Below, in pieces: positions 46,261 through 55,778 of a stretch of DNA of 64,000 bases (within the stretch, counting starts at the first letter, position 1; each line of letters begins with the position of its first letter). The stretch is from CAWFSE01 sp963697565. GTDB taxonomy: Bacteria; Actinomycetota; Actinomycetes; CAVWCF01. The translations under genes and the position numbers were made by a program. Where the stretch lies: NCBI GenBank assembly GCA_963697565.1, contig CAVOOM010000006.1:434001-498000 (forward strand), read 5' to 3'. Under the pieces are notes generated by a model, which did no database searches, was not told the origin of the DNA, and worked only from the letters and a program-made list of their open reading frames with translations.

Positions 46261-46985
46261 TCACCCCTGCGCCCGCCGCTCGGCCTTGACGTCGCGCGCG
46301 TAGCGGTCGACGTACGTCTGCCCGCCGAGCGCGAGCAGCGCGTCGCGCACGACGGCGGCCAGCTCGTCGGGGGTCATGGTGCGCGCGTCCAGCGCGAGCG
46401 GGGGGGAGATCCGGATCTGCACGCGGGTGCGGCGCCGCGGCCGCTTGGTGTACGAGGTGGTGATCGCGTGCACAGGCACATCGGGGTTGCCCTGCAGGAC
46501 GGGGATGAGCACGCGCTTGTGCAGCCGATGCAGCTGGGTGGGGTCGGGGGAGCGGGTGCCCTCGGGGTACAGCCCGATCTTGCCGCCGTAGGCCAGGGCT
46601 CGCGTCGCCATGTCCATCGCCCAGTGGGTGGACGCCTCGTCGCCCCGCCGCAGCGGGATCTGGCCCATCAGCCGGAAGAAGGCGGCGCCCCGCCGCTCGT
46701 ACACCTCGACCTTGGTGAAGGCGGTGACCCGCCACCAGTTGCTGATCACCGCCATGACGGGATCCATCGCCGACAGGTGGTTGCCGATCAAGAGGGTCGC
46801 GCCGGGGGCCACGTGCTCCGCGCCCGCCACGCGCACGGCCCACCTCGCCCGCAGGACGCGCATCGCCGCGATCGTCGCCCAGTAGGTGCGGGCGCGCCCC
46901 GGCCGGCCGATCCGGATGCCGGGATACAGCCGCCGCCCTTCGGCCAGCGCCTCGTCGTACGACCCGAGGGGACGGCGTCCGGCAT
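46261..46985 (-). CDS. plsC: 1-acyl-sn-glycerol-3-phosphate acyltransferase (PlsC)
   Basis: About 240 residues. Catalytic HX4D motif in TLLIGNHLSAMDPVMAVISN, substrate motif KIGLYPEGTRSPDPTQ, and IPLRRGDEAST. Makes phosphatidic acid from lysophosphatidate. One break near 46965. ATG at 46985 with TAGGAT 6 nt upstream on the minus strand; an alternative GTG two codons earlier overlaps that box and is less likely. Its end lies 8 bp from the tRNA. Confidence 0.87.
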
Positions 46986-47055
46986 GGCCACATCCTACCG
47001 TCGGGGCCAGCTGAAGGGACCACGGAACGGCCCTCCTCGTGCTGCTGAGCCGTGA

Positions 47056-48238
47056 TCAGATGAGGCCCCGTAGGGAGCGTGAAGAGCAGCGCGAGCCACA
47101 GCAGCACGAGACCCTCGCGAGCCAACGCTTGAGGCCATGGTTCCATGAGCCCCGCCGCGATCTCGTCGGCGATCACGGCGTTCACCGGCGTCAGGATGGC
47201 CACTGCCGCAACGCCGAGGGTTGCGGCGATCCGGCGAGCGGATCGACCGTCGGCCACGATCACTCCGCACGCGGGGACGACCCACACTGCGTGGTGCACC
47301 CAGGCGATGGGGGAGATGAGCACCGTGGTGAGCCCGACCAGCGTGGCGGCCGCGAGTAGTGCGCCCGAGCGGTGCGCGGCGCGCGCTCTGAGCAGGCCCA
47401 CGACCAAGAGCGCCCCGTGGCGAGCCATAGGACAGGTGTCGGGACCCCCCACCGAAGGGCGAAGCCCCGCAGCGACTGGTTCGTGACTAAGGCGGCGTCG
47501 CCCACTCGTTCGTCCTGGAGGAAGGCCAGGCCGAGGAAGTAGTCGGTGGTGTCTGGCCAACTCAGCACGGCAGCAAGCCCCACGCGAGGGCGATCGTTCC
47601 GACGGCCCAGGCGACCGCTCGCCAGCGTCCGATGAGGGCGAGGTAGACAACGAAGAGCCCGGGGGTCAGCTTGATGGCCGAGGCGAGCCCGACGAGCACC
47701 CCGCTGCGGCGATCGGACGCGGGGACTCCCACGGCGAGAAGGCAGAGCGTGACCAGCCAGATCCCGATCTGGCCGAGGCTCAGCGCGTCCGTCACCGGGA
47801 GCGTGAGCACCGCGGCGGCGGTCAGCGCGCCGACGAGCAGGATCCGCAGTGGAGCGGCCCTGCCCGCTACCACCCCCGAGAACGAGATCCGCACGACGGC
47901 CGCGAGCGCTCCCAACGAGCCCAGCGTCCACAGAGTGGCTGCCCAGAAGGCGCTCAGCCAGCCGATCGGCGTGAAGAGGACTGCGGCGAAGGGTGGGTAG
48001 GTGAACTGCAGGTCGGATCGGGCGCGATCCGCAACGAGGGCGCTAGAGGGAGAGCCGGACCACAGCGACCGCCCGCCTCGGCATACGCGCGGAGGTCGAT
48101 GGGCTGCCCAGACGCGAGTGCGTCCGGGCGATCGGCGCGAGGGACACGAGGACGAGCAAGACGGCGAGCGACGGCGATGGACAGGGGAGCGGCAAGCCGC
48201 CGTGGTTCGCGCGTCGAGGCAGCCTCGTCGTTGGACAC
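47056..48238 (-). CDS. GT87-like polyprenol-phosphate mannosyltransferase-type membrane protein
   Basis: Multi-pass membrane glycosyltransferase (DUF2029/GT-C). Readable pieces are QFTYPPFAAVLFTPIGWLSA, DALSLGQIGIWLVTLCLLAV, VGLASAIKLTPGLFVVYLAL, GVPTPVLWLATG and VLISPIAWVHHAVWVVPACG. The order YPP, GQxxxxL, K-x-P-G, W-H-H is the GT87 pattern. At least five breaks, mostly in the first 70 codons and near 47575 and 47425; the stop is placed at the nearest TGA and is approximate. GTG at 48238 with TACGTT 7 nt upstream. Base composition is slightly less GC-biased than neighbours. Confidence 0.72.
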
Positions 48239-48349
48239 GACACGGAACGTAGTGGGTCGCCTCCGGCTCAAGGATGGGCGTCTGCGCGGTTGGTGGGGGC
48301 AGATCCGGCGCGGATCAGGCCGAATCCGGGGCCGGCCACGATGGGGCCT

Positions 48350-49162
48350 GTGACGGACCCGCTGACCCCCCTCGACCCAGATCCGGTACCCGACAGCGCC
48401 GCCGCGCGGCGGCCGCGGCTCGAGCGAGCGATCGCTCGGGTTGACCCCTACCTCGCGTTCGTGGCCCTCGTGTCGCTGGTCTGCATCATGCTCATCGCCA
48501 GCGGGCAGGACCCGGGTTGGGCGCGCGCAGGGCTGGTGATCTGCTGGCTGATCCTGGCCTTTGAGTACCTGGGGCGGCTGGCTCTGGCGACCCACCGGCG
48601 CGAGTTCGTGCGGCGCACCTGGGTCGACCTGCTGGCCGTCATCATCCCCTTCTTGCGGATCTTCCTGTTCGCCCGGATCGTCCCGATCCTGGGCCACCGG
48701 GCGCGCGGCCGGCTGGCCAATCGGGCGGCGCTGGCGGCGGCGTTCCTGGCCGTCCTCGTCGTCTCGGTCGGATCCGTGGGCGTGCTCTGGGCTGGAGGAG
48801 GGCCAGCCGGACTCGAACATCGAGACGCTGGGCAGAGCCTCTGGTTCGCCTTCGTCACCGTCTTCACCGTCGGGTACGGCGACTACACCCCGGTGACGCC
48901 GGAGGGCCGCGTCATCGGGGTGATCCTGATCTTCGTGGGCGTCGGCGTGATCGCCATCTTCACCGCGTCGATCGCCACCCGGTTCCTCTCCGCGCGGGAC
49001 TCCCGCCAGGGGATCCCAGGACGGGTGATCGAGGAGGAGGCGACCCTCGATGTCGTGCTCGCTCGGCTGGAATCGCTGGAGGCCCGGTTGGTCGCCGGCG
49101 GCGTGATTGCCGAGCAGATCCCCGGCGACGCGCCCGCGGACGAGACACGCCGAAGCGAATGA
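48350..49162 (+). CDS. Potassium channel, voltage-gated-like fold
   Basis: About 270 residues: N-terminal voltage-sensor-like helices (AFVALVSLVCIMLIASGQD, then LIFLFARIVPILGHRARGR-like basic S4 region), and pore with selectivity filter FVTVFTVGYGDYTPVTPEGR. A C-terminal coiled segment LDVVLARLESLEARLVAGG may tetramerise. GTG 48350 is preferred over ATG 48341 because CACGAT ends 7 nt before it. Unbroken. Confidence 0.88.
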   Translation: MTDPLTPLDPDPVPDSAAARRPRLERAIARVDPYLAFVALVSLVCIMLIASGQDPGWARAGLVICWLILAFEYLGRLALATHRREFVRRTWVDLLAVIIPFLRIFLFARIVPILGHRARGRLANRAALAAAFLAVLVVSVGSVGVLWAGGGPAGLEHRDAGQSLWFAFVTVFTVGYGDYTPVTPEGRVIGVILIFVGVGVIAIFTASIATRFLSARDSRQGIPGRVIEEEATLDVVLARLESLEARLVAGGVIAEQIPGDAPADETRRSE

Positions 49163-49194
49163 CATCGGTGGGATTCGCGCTCTAGAGTGGGCGC

Positions 49195-49222
49195 GCGGCC
49201 CGGGAGGGGAAGCCCGGGCCGC
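49195..49222 (+). promoter_or_regulatory. Promoter and hairpin in the leader of the DUF3263 gene
   Basis: TAGAGT (49182-49187) is a likely -10; the predicted mRNA then starts with a perfect hairpin, gcggcccggg-aggggaag-cccgggccgc. The loop carries a Shine-Dalgarno-like aggggaag, while the gene's own gaggga site lies further on. Function may be mRNA stability or attenuation. Confidence 0.5.
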
Positions 49223-49252
49223 TCAGTCTTCGCCGCGAGGGAGCACACGGGC

Positions 49253-49576
49253 ATGGACGCCGCACGAGACGCCGGCCGGGAGGCCTTGACGGGGCTGGAC
49301 GTCGCCCTGCCGAACGCCGCCGCGTCCTCGCTGTCTGAGCGCGACCAGCAGGTGCTCGCCTTCGAGCGGCAGTGGTGGAAGTACGCCGGGGCCAAGGAGC
49401 AGGCCATCCGCGAGCTGTTCGACATGTCGGCCACCCGCTACTACCAGGTGCTCAACGCCGTCATCGACCGCCCCGAGGCGCTCGCGTTCGACCCGATGCT
49501 GGTCAAGCGGCTGCGCCGCATGCGCGCCTCCCGCCAGCGCGCCCGCTCCGCACGCCGCCTCGGCATCGACGCCTGA
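49253..49576 (+). CDS. DUF3263 protein, helix-turn-helix-like
   Basis: 107 residues with the family core LSERDQQVLAFERQWWKYAG and KEQAIRELFDMSATRYYQVL, a sigma-70 region-4-like helix-turn-helix, then a basic tail RLRRMRASRQRARSARR. ATG with upstream gaggga. Found next to a LytR_C gene in many actinobacteria; function unknown, DNA binding likely. Confidence 0.85.
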   Translation: MDAARDAGREALTGLDVALPNAAASSLSERDQQVLAFERQWWKYAGAKEQAIRELFDMSATRYYQVLNAVIDRPEALAFDPMLVKRLRRMRASRQRARSARRLGIDA

Positions 49577-49602
49577 GCCGGGCCGGCTGACCTCGGTTGA
49601 CG

Positions 49603-50187
49603 ATGAGCCCCGGCTCGCATCGCCAAGACGCCTCGTCGCCGGGGTCGTGGCTGATCTCGCTGCTTCTGGGCGCGGTGGTCGCCGTCGCCCTTGGCGTCGG
49701 GCTCGCAGGGTGGCTCAACCCAGATGACCCGACCTCCGCCGCCGCCGCCTCGCCCGCGCCGACCGTGACGGTGACCGCCACGCCGACCCCCACGCCGACG
49801 CCTACCCCGACCCCGACGCCGACGCCGACACCGACCCCCACACCCACGCCGCCCCCTCCGCCGCCTCCGCCTAGCCCGAGCCCCTCGACCGCGCCGACGA
49901 TCCCGGCCAGCGAGCGCCCCCCGGTCGTGATCCTCAACCAGACGGGGGTGAACGGCCTGGCGGCGGCTCTGTCCAAGAGCCTGACCGCCGACGGCTGGAC
50001 GGTGACCGGGCTCGGCAACTGGAAGGGCTCGGTGCCCGCCACCACCGTGTACTACGGCACCGGCCAGGAGGCTGCGGCCGCCGCGCTGGCCGCCGACATC
50101 CCGGGGCCCGACCGCACCCGGCCACGGGTTGGCGGGATGGTCGACGGCCGGCTCACCGTCGTCATCGCCGAGGAGCTGAGCGTCTAG
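49603..50187 (+). CDS. LytR C-terminal domain membrane protein with Pro-Thr linker
   Basis: About 194 residues: a membrane helix (SWLISLLLGAVVAVALGVGL), a long linker of Pro-Thr repeats then Pro-only, and a LytR_C domain RPPVVILNQTGVNGLAAALS ... VPATTVYYGTGQEAAAAALA. Extracytoplasmic, wall-associated by topology. TTG 49597 is an alternative start. Its TAG overlaps the stop of the convergent gpgS in the palindrome CTAG. Confidence 0.85.
   Translation: MSPGSHRQDASSPGSWLISLLLGAVVAVALGVGLAGWLNPDDPTSAAAASPAPTVTVTATPTPTPTPTPTPTPTPTPTPTPTPPPPPPPPSPSPSTAPTIPASERPPVVILNQTGVNGLAAALSKSLTADGWTVTGLGNWKGSVPATTVYYGTGQEAAAAALAADIPGPDRTRPRVGGMVDGRLTVVIAEELSV
49770..49860 (+). repeat. Pro-Thr hexanucleotide microsatellite
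   Basis: About thirteen copies of a degenerate ccnacn unit coding for Thr-Pro pairs, followed by a poly-Pro run. In-frame length changes would alter only linker length, so it is a candidate strain-variable spot. Confidence 0.8.
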
Positions 50188-51152
50188 GGCGCAGCGCTGC
50201 GGGCGCGCGCCTGGGCCATCGGGGGCCGCTCCAGTGCGGCGATCTCACGCTCCACCGGATCGAAGCCGGCCGGACCTCGCACGAACTGGGTGAGGGTGGG
50301 CTCGGCGTCCACGGCTCCCGGCGGGAGCCGACCCTCGCGATCGAGCCGGGCCAGCGCGGTCACCCAGATCTCCGCGGCCATCCGGCCCAACGCGTGCTCG
50401 TCTTGGTGGCGGTGGTGGCGCACCCCGAGGTCCACCTGGGCGATCGCGTCGAGGCCGTCGGTGGCCAGGGTGTCCACGAGCAGCGCCAGCTCGATGCCGT
50501 ACCCGGTCGGGAACGGCAGCCGCTCGGCGAGCCCCCGGCGCAGCGCCGTCTCGCCGGCCAGCGGCTGCACCACGCCGGCCAGCTGCGGCCAGTGCAGGGC
50601 CAGCAGCGGCCGCGCGACGAGCTCGGTGACGCGGCCCCCACCAGCGGGCAGCACCCGGTGCCCAGCGGCCAGCGGCCGGTCGTACAGGCCCTTGACCAGC
50701 TGCACGGTCGGGTCGGCGAGCAGCGGTCCGAGCAGCCCGGTGACGTACGTCGCGGAGAAGTCGAGCAGGTCGGCGTCGATGAAGACGATCAGGTCGCCGT
50801 CGGTGGCGGCAAGCGAGCGCCACATCGCCTCGCCCTTGCCGGGCACCGCGGGCAGCCCGGGCAGCACCTCGTCGCGGTGGACCACTCGGGCGCCGGCCTC
50901 GCGCGCGACCTCGGCCGTGCGGTCGCTGGAGCCGGAGTCGAGCACCAGGAGGTCGTCGACCAGGGGGTGCGGGCCCGAGCAGAGGTCGCGGCGGATGGCC
51001 GCGGCGATCGCCCCGACGGTGTCCTCCTCGTCGAGGGCCGGCAGGACGACGCTGATCCGGGCATCGCCCTTGAGCGCCACCAGCCGCTCCAGCGGCCAAT
51101 CGGCGGCGCGCGAGGTCCGCCGGGCGTACCAGTCGGCTGCGTCGGCGCGCAT
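50184..51152 (-). CDS. gpgS: Glucosyl-3-phosphoglycerate synthase
   Basis: GT81-type enzyme making glucosyl-3-phosphoglycerate, first step to glucosylglycerate and to methylglucose lipopolysaccharide. Nucleotide-sugar motifs ISVVLPALDEEDTVGAIAAA and LLVLDSGSSDRTAEVAREAG, metal site LIVFIDADLLDFSATYVTG, and acceptor part VRHHRHQDEHALGRMAAEIW. ATG 51152 has ggaggag upstream; a GTG at 51185 would add 11 residues. Unbroken. Confidence 0.9.
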   Translation of the reverse strand: MRADAADWYARRTSRAADWPLERLVALKGDARISVVLPALDEEDTVGAIAAAIRRDLCSGPHPLVDDLLVLDSGSSDRTAEVAREAGARVVHRDEVLPGLPAVPGKGEAMWRSLAATDGDLIVFIDADLLDFSATYVTGLLGPLLADPTVQLVKGLYDRPLAAGHRVLPAGGGRVTELVARPLLALHWPQLAGVVQPLAGETALRRGLAERLPFPTGYGIELALLVDTLATDGLDAIAQVDLGVRHHRHQDEHALGRMAAEIWVTALARLDREGRLPPGAVDAEPTLTQFVRGPAGFDPVEREIAALERPPMAQARARSAAP

Positions 51153-51259
51153 GCGCTCCTCCGTCCCCTCCGTCAGGTGAGACACGAGTCTCGAGATACG
51201 GACCCGGCGGCGATCCGGGCCCGCGACCCGTCTACAGTCTCGCCCACAACTTCATACCG

Positions 51260-51420
51260 CTCATCCAGAGGGGCAGAGGGAACGGCCCGTTGAAGCCCCG
51301 GCAACCATTTCGTGAACGACTCGCGTGACCCGCTCGGCCTCGAGCGCGGTCCCCGCGGGGCCGCACGGAAGACGGTGCCAACTCCGTCCCGCCCGGCGAA
51401 CGCCGTGCGGGGAAGATGAG
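51260..51420 (+). promoter_or_regulatory. SAM-I (S-box) riboswitch upstream of thrC
   Basis: Contains the conserved core in order: ctcatccagaggggcagagg, then gaacggcccgttgaagcccc and ggcaacc, a variable arm, ggtgccaactccgtccc, and closing gatgag. P1 pairs ctcatc (51260-51265) with gatgag (51415-51420). A -10 TACAGT lies at 51233-51238. The thrC Shine-Dalgarno (ggagagg) directly follows P1 and only 13 nt separate P1 from the ATG, so control is probably translational rather than by a terminator. Confidence 0.92.
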
Positions 51421-51433
51421 GAGAGGCCTCGCG

Positions 51434-52696
51434 ATGTCCCTGACCAGCACCGACCCCGCCTGTTCCGTCGGCCCGGCCGTCGAGCTCGGCTGCCGTGAGT
51501 GCGGCGCGACCTACCCGCTGATCCAGACCTACGCCTGCGCGGAGTGCTTCGGCCCGCTGGAGGTCCGGTACGCCTTCGGCGAGGTGACCCGCGGCCAGAT
51601 CGAGTCCGGGCCGCTGTCGATCTGGCGCTACCGCGCGCTGCTGCCGGTGGACGACTCGGTGCTGGACGCGCCGGGACTGCATCCCGGATTCACCCGGTTG
51701 GTGCGCGCCGACAACCTGGCCGGCGCGCTGGGCATGCGGCGGCTGTGGGTCAAGGACGACAGCGGCAACCCCACCCACTCCTTCAAGGACCGCGTCGTGG
51801 CGGTGGCGCTCGCCAATGCGCGGCGCCTCGGCGTCACCACGATCGCGTGCGCCTCGACCGGCAACCTCGCCAACGCCGTCGCCGCGGCGGCCGCCCGGGC
51901 CGGGCTCGGCTCGGTGGTCTTCGTCCCGAGCGACCTCGAGGACGGCAAGATCGTCACGACCTCGGTGTACGGCGGCACGCTGGTCGCGATCGACGGCTCC
52001 TACGACGACGTCAACCGGCTCTGCTCGGAGGTCGCCTTCGACGTCGACTGGGGCTTCGTCAACGTCACCCTTCGCCCGTACTACGCGGAGGGCTCCAAGA
52101 CCCTCGGCTACGAGGTCGCCGAGCAGCTCGGCTGGCGGCTGCCGGAGCAGGTCGTCGTGCCGATCGCCTCCGGCTCGCTGCTGACCAAGGTGGACAAGGC
52201 CTTCGGCGAGCTGGGCTCGCTCGGGCTGGTCGAGCCGACGCCTTACCGCGTCTTCGGCGCCCAGGCGGCCGGCTGCGCGCCCGTCTCGACCGCGTGGAAG
52301 GCCGGCCACGACGTCGTGCGCCCGGTGCGGCCCGACACCATCGCCAAGTCGCTGGCCATCGGCAACCCGGCCGACGGCCCGTACGCCCTCGATGTGGCGC
52401 GCCGCACCGGGGGCGCGATCGAGGACGTGACCGACGCCGAGGTGGTGGAGGGGATCCGGCTGCTGGCCGCGACCGAGGGCATCTTCGGCGAGACCGCCGG
52501 CGGGGTGACCGTGGCCACGCTGCGCAAGCTGCTCGCCGCCGGTCAGCTCGACCCGGACGCCGAGACCGTGCTGCTCAACACCGGCGACGGGCTGAAGACG
52601 CTCGACGCCGTGGCGCCCACGTCCGGCCCGACCGTCACGCTTCCCCCGTCCATCGACTCCTTCACCGCGTACGCACGAAAGGCCGGCCTGCTGTGA
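51434..52696 (+). CDS. thrC: Threonine synthase-like PLP enzyme under SAM riboswitch control
   Basis: 420 residues, fold-type II PLP enzyme. N-terminal four-Cys zinc ribbon CRECGATYPLIQTYACAECF, PLP lysine in SGNPTHSFKDRVVAVALANA, cofactor-phosphate loop ACASTGNLANAVAAAAARAG, and FGETAGGVTVATLRKLL. Catalyses O-phosphohomoserine to threonine in relatives. Odd points are the SAM riboswitch, which usually marks methionine/cysteine genes, and translational coupling (GTGA) to a MoaD-like sulfur carrier. A role in homocysteine formation is possible. Confidence 0.88.
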   Translation: MSLTSTDPACSVGPAVELGCRECGATYPLIQTYACAECFGPLEVRYAFGEVTRGQIESGPLSIWRYRALLPVDDSVLDAPGLHPGFTRLVRADNLAGALGMRRLWVKDDSGNPTHSFKDRVVAVALANARRLGVTTIACASTGNLANAVAAAAARAGLGSVVFVPSDLEDGKIVTTSVYGGTLVAIDGSYDDVNRLCSEVAFDVDWGFVNVTLRPYYAEGSKTLGYEVAEQLGWRLPEQVVVPIASGSLLTKVDKAFGELGSLGLVEPTPYRVFGAQAAGCAPVSTAWKAGHDVVRPVRPDTIAKSLAIGNPADGPYALDVARRTGGAIEDVTDAEVVEGIRLLAATEGIFGETAGGVTVATLRKLLAAGQLDPDAETVLLNTGDGLKTLDAVAPTSGPTVTLPPSIDSFTAYARKAGLL

Positions 52697-52968
52697 GCGT
52701 CACCGTCCGAGTCCCCACCATCCTGCGCACCCACACCGGCGGGGCCGCCGAGGTCAGCGTCGAGGGCGCGACCCTCGGCGAGGTCATCGCCGCCCTCGAC
52801 GCCGCCCATCCGGGGATCGCGGCCCGCGTCCTCGACGACGAGGGGCGGCTGCGCCGCTTCGTCAACGTGTACGTCGGCGACGAGGACGTCCGGTTCGCCG
52901 AGGGGTTGTCCACAGCCACTCCGGCGGGGTCCACCGTGTCGGTGATTCCGGCCGTTGCGGGCGGCTGA
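52693..52968 (+). CDS. MoaD/ThiS-family sulfur-carrier-like protein
   Basis: 91 residues with a beta-grasp fold: VTVRVPTILRTHTGGAAEVS, RRFVNVYVGDEDVRFAEGL and the C-terminal VIPAVAGG, whose terminal Gly-Gly is the thiocarboxylation site in the family. Starts inside the thrC stop codon, so made in fixed ratio with it and under the same SAM riboswitch. Similar to CysO, which pairs with the PLP enzyme CysM. Confidence 0.88.
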   Translation: MSVTVRVPTILRTHTGGAAEVSVEGATLGEVIAALDAAHPGIAARVLDDEGRLRRFVNVYVGDEDVRFAEGLSTATPAGSTVSVIPAVAGG

Positions 52969-52985
52969 GAGCGAGGGTCGGCTGC

Positions 52986-53142
52986 TAGTCTCCGAAGCGG
53001 TCGTCCATCCCGCGTACCAGGCTGCTTCGCCGGGTGCTCGGGGAGCACAACGGACCTTCAGCCCCACCCGGGCCGCAAGGCGAGTGACGCAGGACCCGGG
53101 TGCGCAACAGCGCTCCTGAAAGCACGCACCTCAGGAGGGGCC
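52986..53142 (+). promoter_or_regulatory. Promoter and long 5' leader of the cold-shock gene
   Basis: TAGTCT (52986-52991) is a likely -10, giving a leader of about 145 nt. It contains a hairpin with 8-bp arms cacccggg (53065-53072) and cccgggtg (53095-53102) and ends in caggaggggcc before the ATG. Long structured leaders are typical of cold-shock mRNAs. Confidence 0.55.
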
Positions 53143-53358
53143 ATGCCTCAGGGCACGGTCAAGTGGTTCAACTCGGAGAAGGGCTACGGCTTCATCGCCG
53201 TGGACGCCGAAGAGGGTCAAGAGGCCATGGATGTCTTCGTGCACTACAGCGCGATCGACATGCCTGGCTACAAGTCCCTCGAGGACAACGCCCGCGTCGA
53301 GTTCGAGCTGACCCAGGGCCAGAAAGGCCCGCAGGCTGAGAAGGTCCACGTCATCTGA
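53143..53358 (+). CDS. csp: Cold-shock protein
   Basis: 71 residues, single CSD with RNP1 KGYGFIAVD and RNP2 VFVHYSAI; GTVKWFNSEKGYGF is the usual start. RNA chaperone. Strong ribosome site caggagg. Unbroken. Confidence 0.95.
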   Translation: MPQGTVKWFNSEKGYGFIAVDAEEGQEAMDVFVHYSAIDMPGYKSLEDNARVEFELTQGQKGPQAEKVHVI

Positions 53359-53377
53359 CGTCCCCCTCACGCCCGAC

Positions 53378-53420
53378 GACGAGGCCCCCGGACCATCGGT
53401 CCGGGGGCCTCGTCTTTGCG
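53378..53420 (+). terminator. Rho-independent-type terminator after csp
   Basis: Perfect 17-bp stem gacgaggcccccggacc / ggtccgggggcctcgtc with a 3-nt loop (atc), followed by tttgcg. It lies 20 bp after the csp stop, between convergent genes. Confidence 0.88.
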
Positions 53421-53424
53421 TGCC

Positions 53425-53754
53425 CTACCAGCGGCCGCCGTCGGGCTCGTCGAGCGCCTTGTCGTACTGCTCGACGTCCACGTAGTGCATGGCGGCCTCC
53501 TCGGCCGGGAGGTCCTCGGGCTCCTCGTCGATGTCGAAGCCGACATCGTGGGCGATCGCCTCGGCGGTGATGTCCGGGTGCGCCCCCTCGTCGTCTTGGA
53601 CGATCTGCCCGGCGGCGAGCGGGTCCACGTGCCGGCCGAAGGCGTGGGCCACATCGTCGGTGCCCAGCTCGTCGGACACCTCGTGGAACAGCGCGCGGAC
53701 GACGGACTCGGCCGGGTCGCCGGGGTAGGTGTCGGGGAGGTCGGGGTTCCTCAT
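53425..53754 (-). CDS. Small acidic protein of unknown function
   Basis: 109 residues, strongly acidic: VRALFHEVSDELGTDDVAHA, then VDPLAAGQIVQDDEGAHPDI, FDIDEEPEDLPAEEAAMHYV and an end DKALDEPDGGRW. No known domain recognised; no membrane segment or Cys. CACGAT on the minus strand ends 6 nt before the ATG. Convergent with csp, divergent from groEL. Confidence 0.65.
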   Translation of the reverse strand: MRNPDLPDTYPGDPAESVVRALFHEVSDELGTDDVAHAFGRHVDPLAAGQIVQDDEGAHPDITAEAIAHDVGFDIDEEPEDLPAEEAAMHYVDVEQYDKALDEPDGGRW

Positions 53755-53847
53755 GACTCCATCGTGGCCCTGATGGTGGACGGGGGGCAGGGACCAATGT
53801 CACGCCGGCCCACGGGGGCCGCGCGACCGGGCCGGGCGGGTGCCCGG

Positions 53848-53874
53848 CTTGCACTCTCGGGGTGCGAGTGCTAA
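53848..53874 (+). promoter_or_regulatory. First CIRCE element, overlapping the groEL promoter
   Basis: cttgcactc, nine bases, then gagtgctaa: the 9-9-9 HrcA operator, with a small mismatch in the left arm. It spans a -35 TTGCAC (53849-53854) and the start of a -10 TAATCA (53872-53877) 17 bp downstream, so HrcA binding would block polymerase. Confidence 0.85.
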
Positions 53875-53882
53875 TCATTTCC

Positions 53883-53909
53883 TTAGCACTCGGCACCGTC
53901 GAGTGCCAC
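53883..53909 (+). promoter_or_regulatory. Second CIRCE element of groEL
   Basis: ttagcactc, nine bases, then gagtgccac: a CIRCE with two mismatches in the right arm. It begins 8 nt after the first element, near the expected transcription start. Two tandem operators suggest tight HrcA repression. Confidence 0.85.
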
Positions 53910-54007
53910 TTTCCCCGTCGGTCCCCGGGCGAGGCCCCACAGCGGGCCTTTCCGTCGCGGGCGCTTGAGGACCGACATCGTCGCGTACCCAAGGATGGAC
54001 ATCCCCT

Positions 54008-55634
<1,627 letters not shown>

Positions 55635-55725
55635 CGAGCGAGCCTGCGGAGGGGCCGGCGCCAGCCGTCCCCGAAGCGGGCGAGTGAGGAAGAAGTCCAG
55701 AAGGCACAGCCTTCTGACTGACCAC

Positions 55726-55761
55726 GAAGGGGCGCCGATCCACTCGGATCGGCGCCCCTTC
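55726..55761 (+). terminator. Terminator hairpin after groEL
   Basis: Perfect 16-bp stem gaaggggcgccgatcc / ggatcggcgccccttc around actc. A smaller hairpin, cagaaggc-aca-gccttctg (55699-55717), precedes it. No T-run; the next promoter (TAGCCT, 55767) follows at once. Confidence 0.75.
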
Positions 55762-55766
55762 GGCGT

Positions 55767-55772
55767 TAGCCT
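55767..55772 (+). promoter_or_regulatory. -10 box of the LtrA gene, leaderless type
   Basis: TAGCCT ends 6 nt before the GTG at 55779, immediately after the groEL terminator. Confidence 0.5.
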
Positions 55773-55778
55773 CGGCGG

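Noticed and set aside
46223..47650. A 475-codon minus-strand frame covering plsC and the GT87 end
   Set aside because: Only its upstream part matches GT87. The rest is an off-frame reading of plsC and the tRNA region, produced by loss of the true GT87 stop through an indel.
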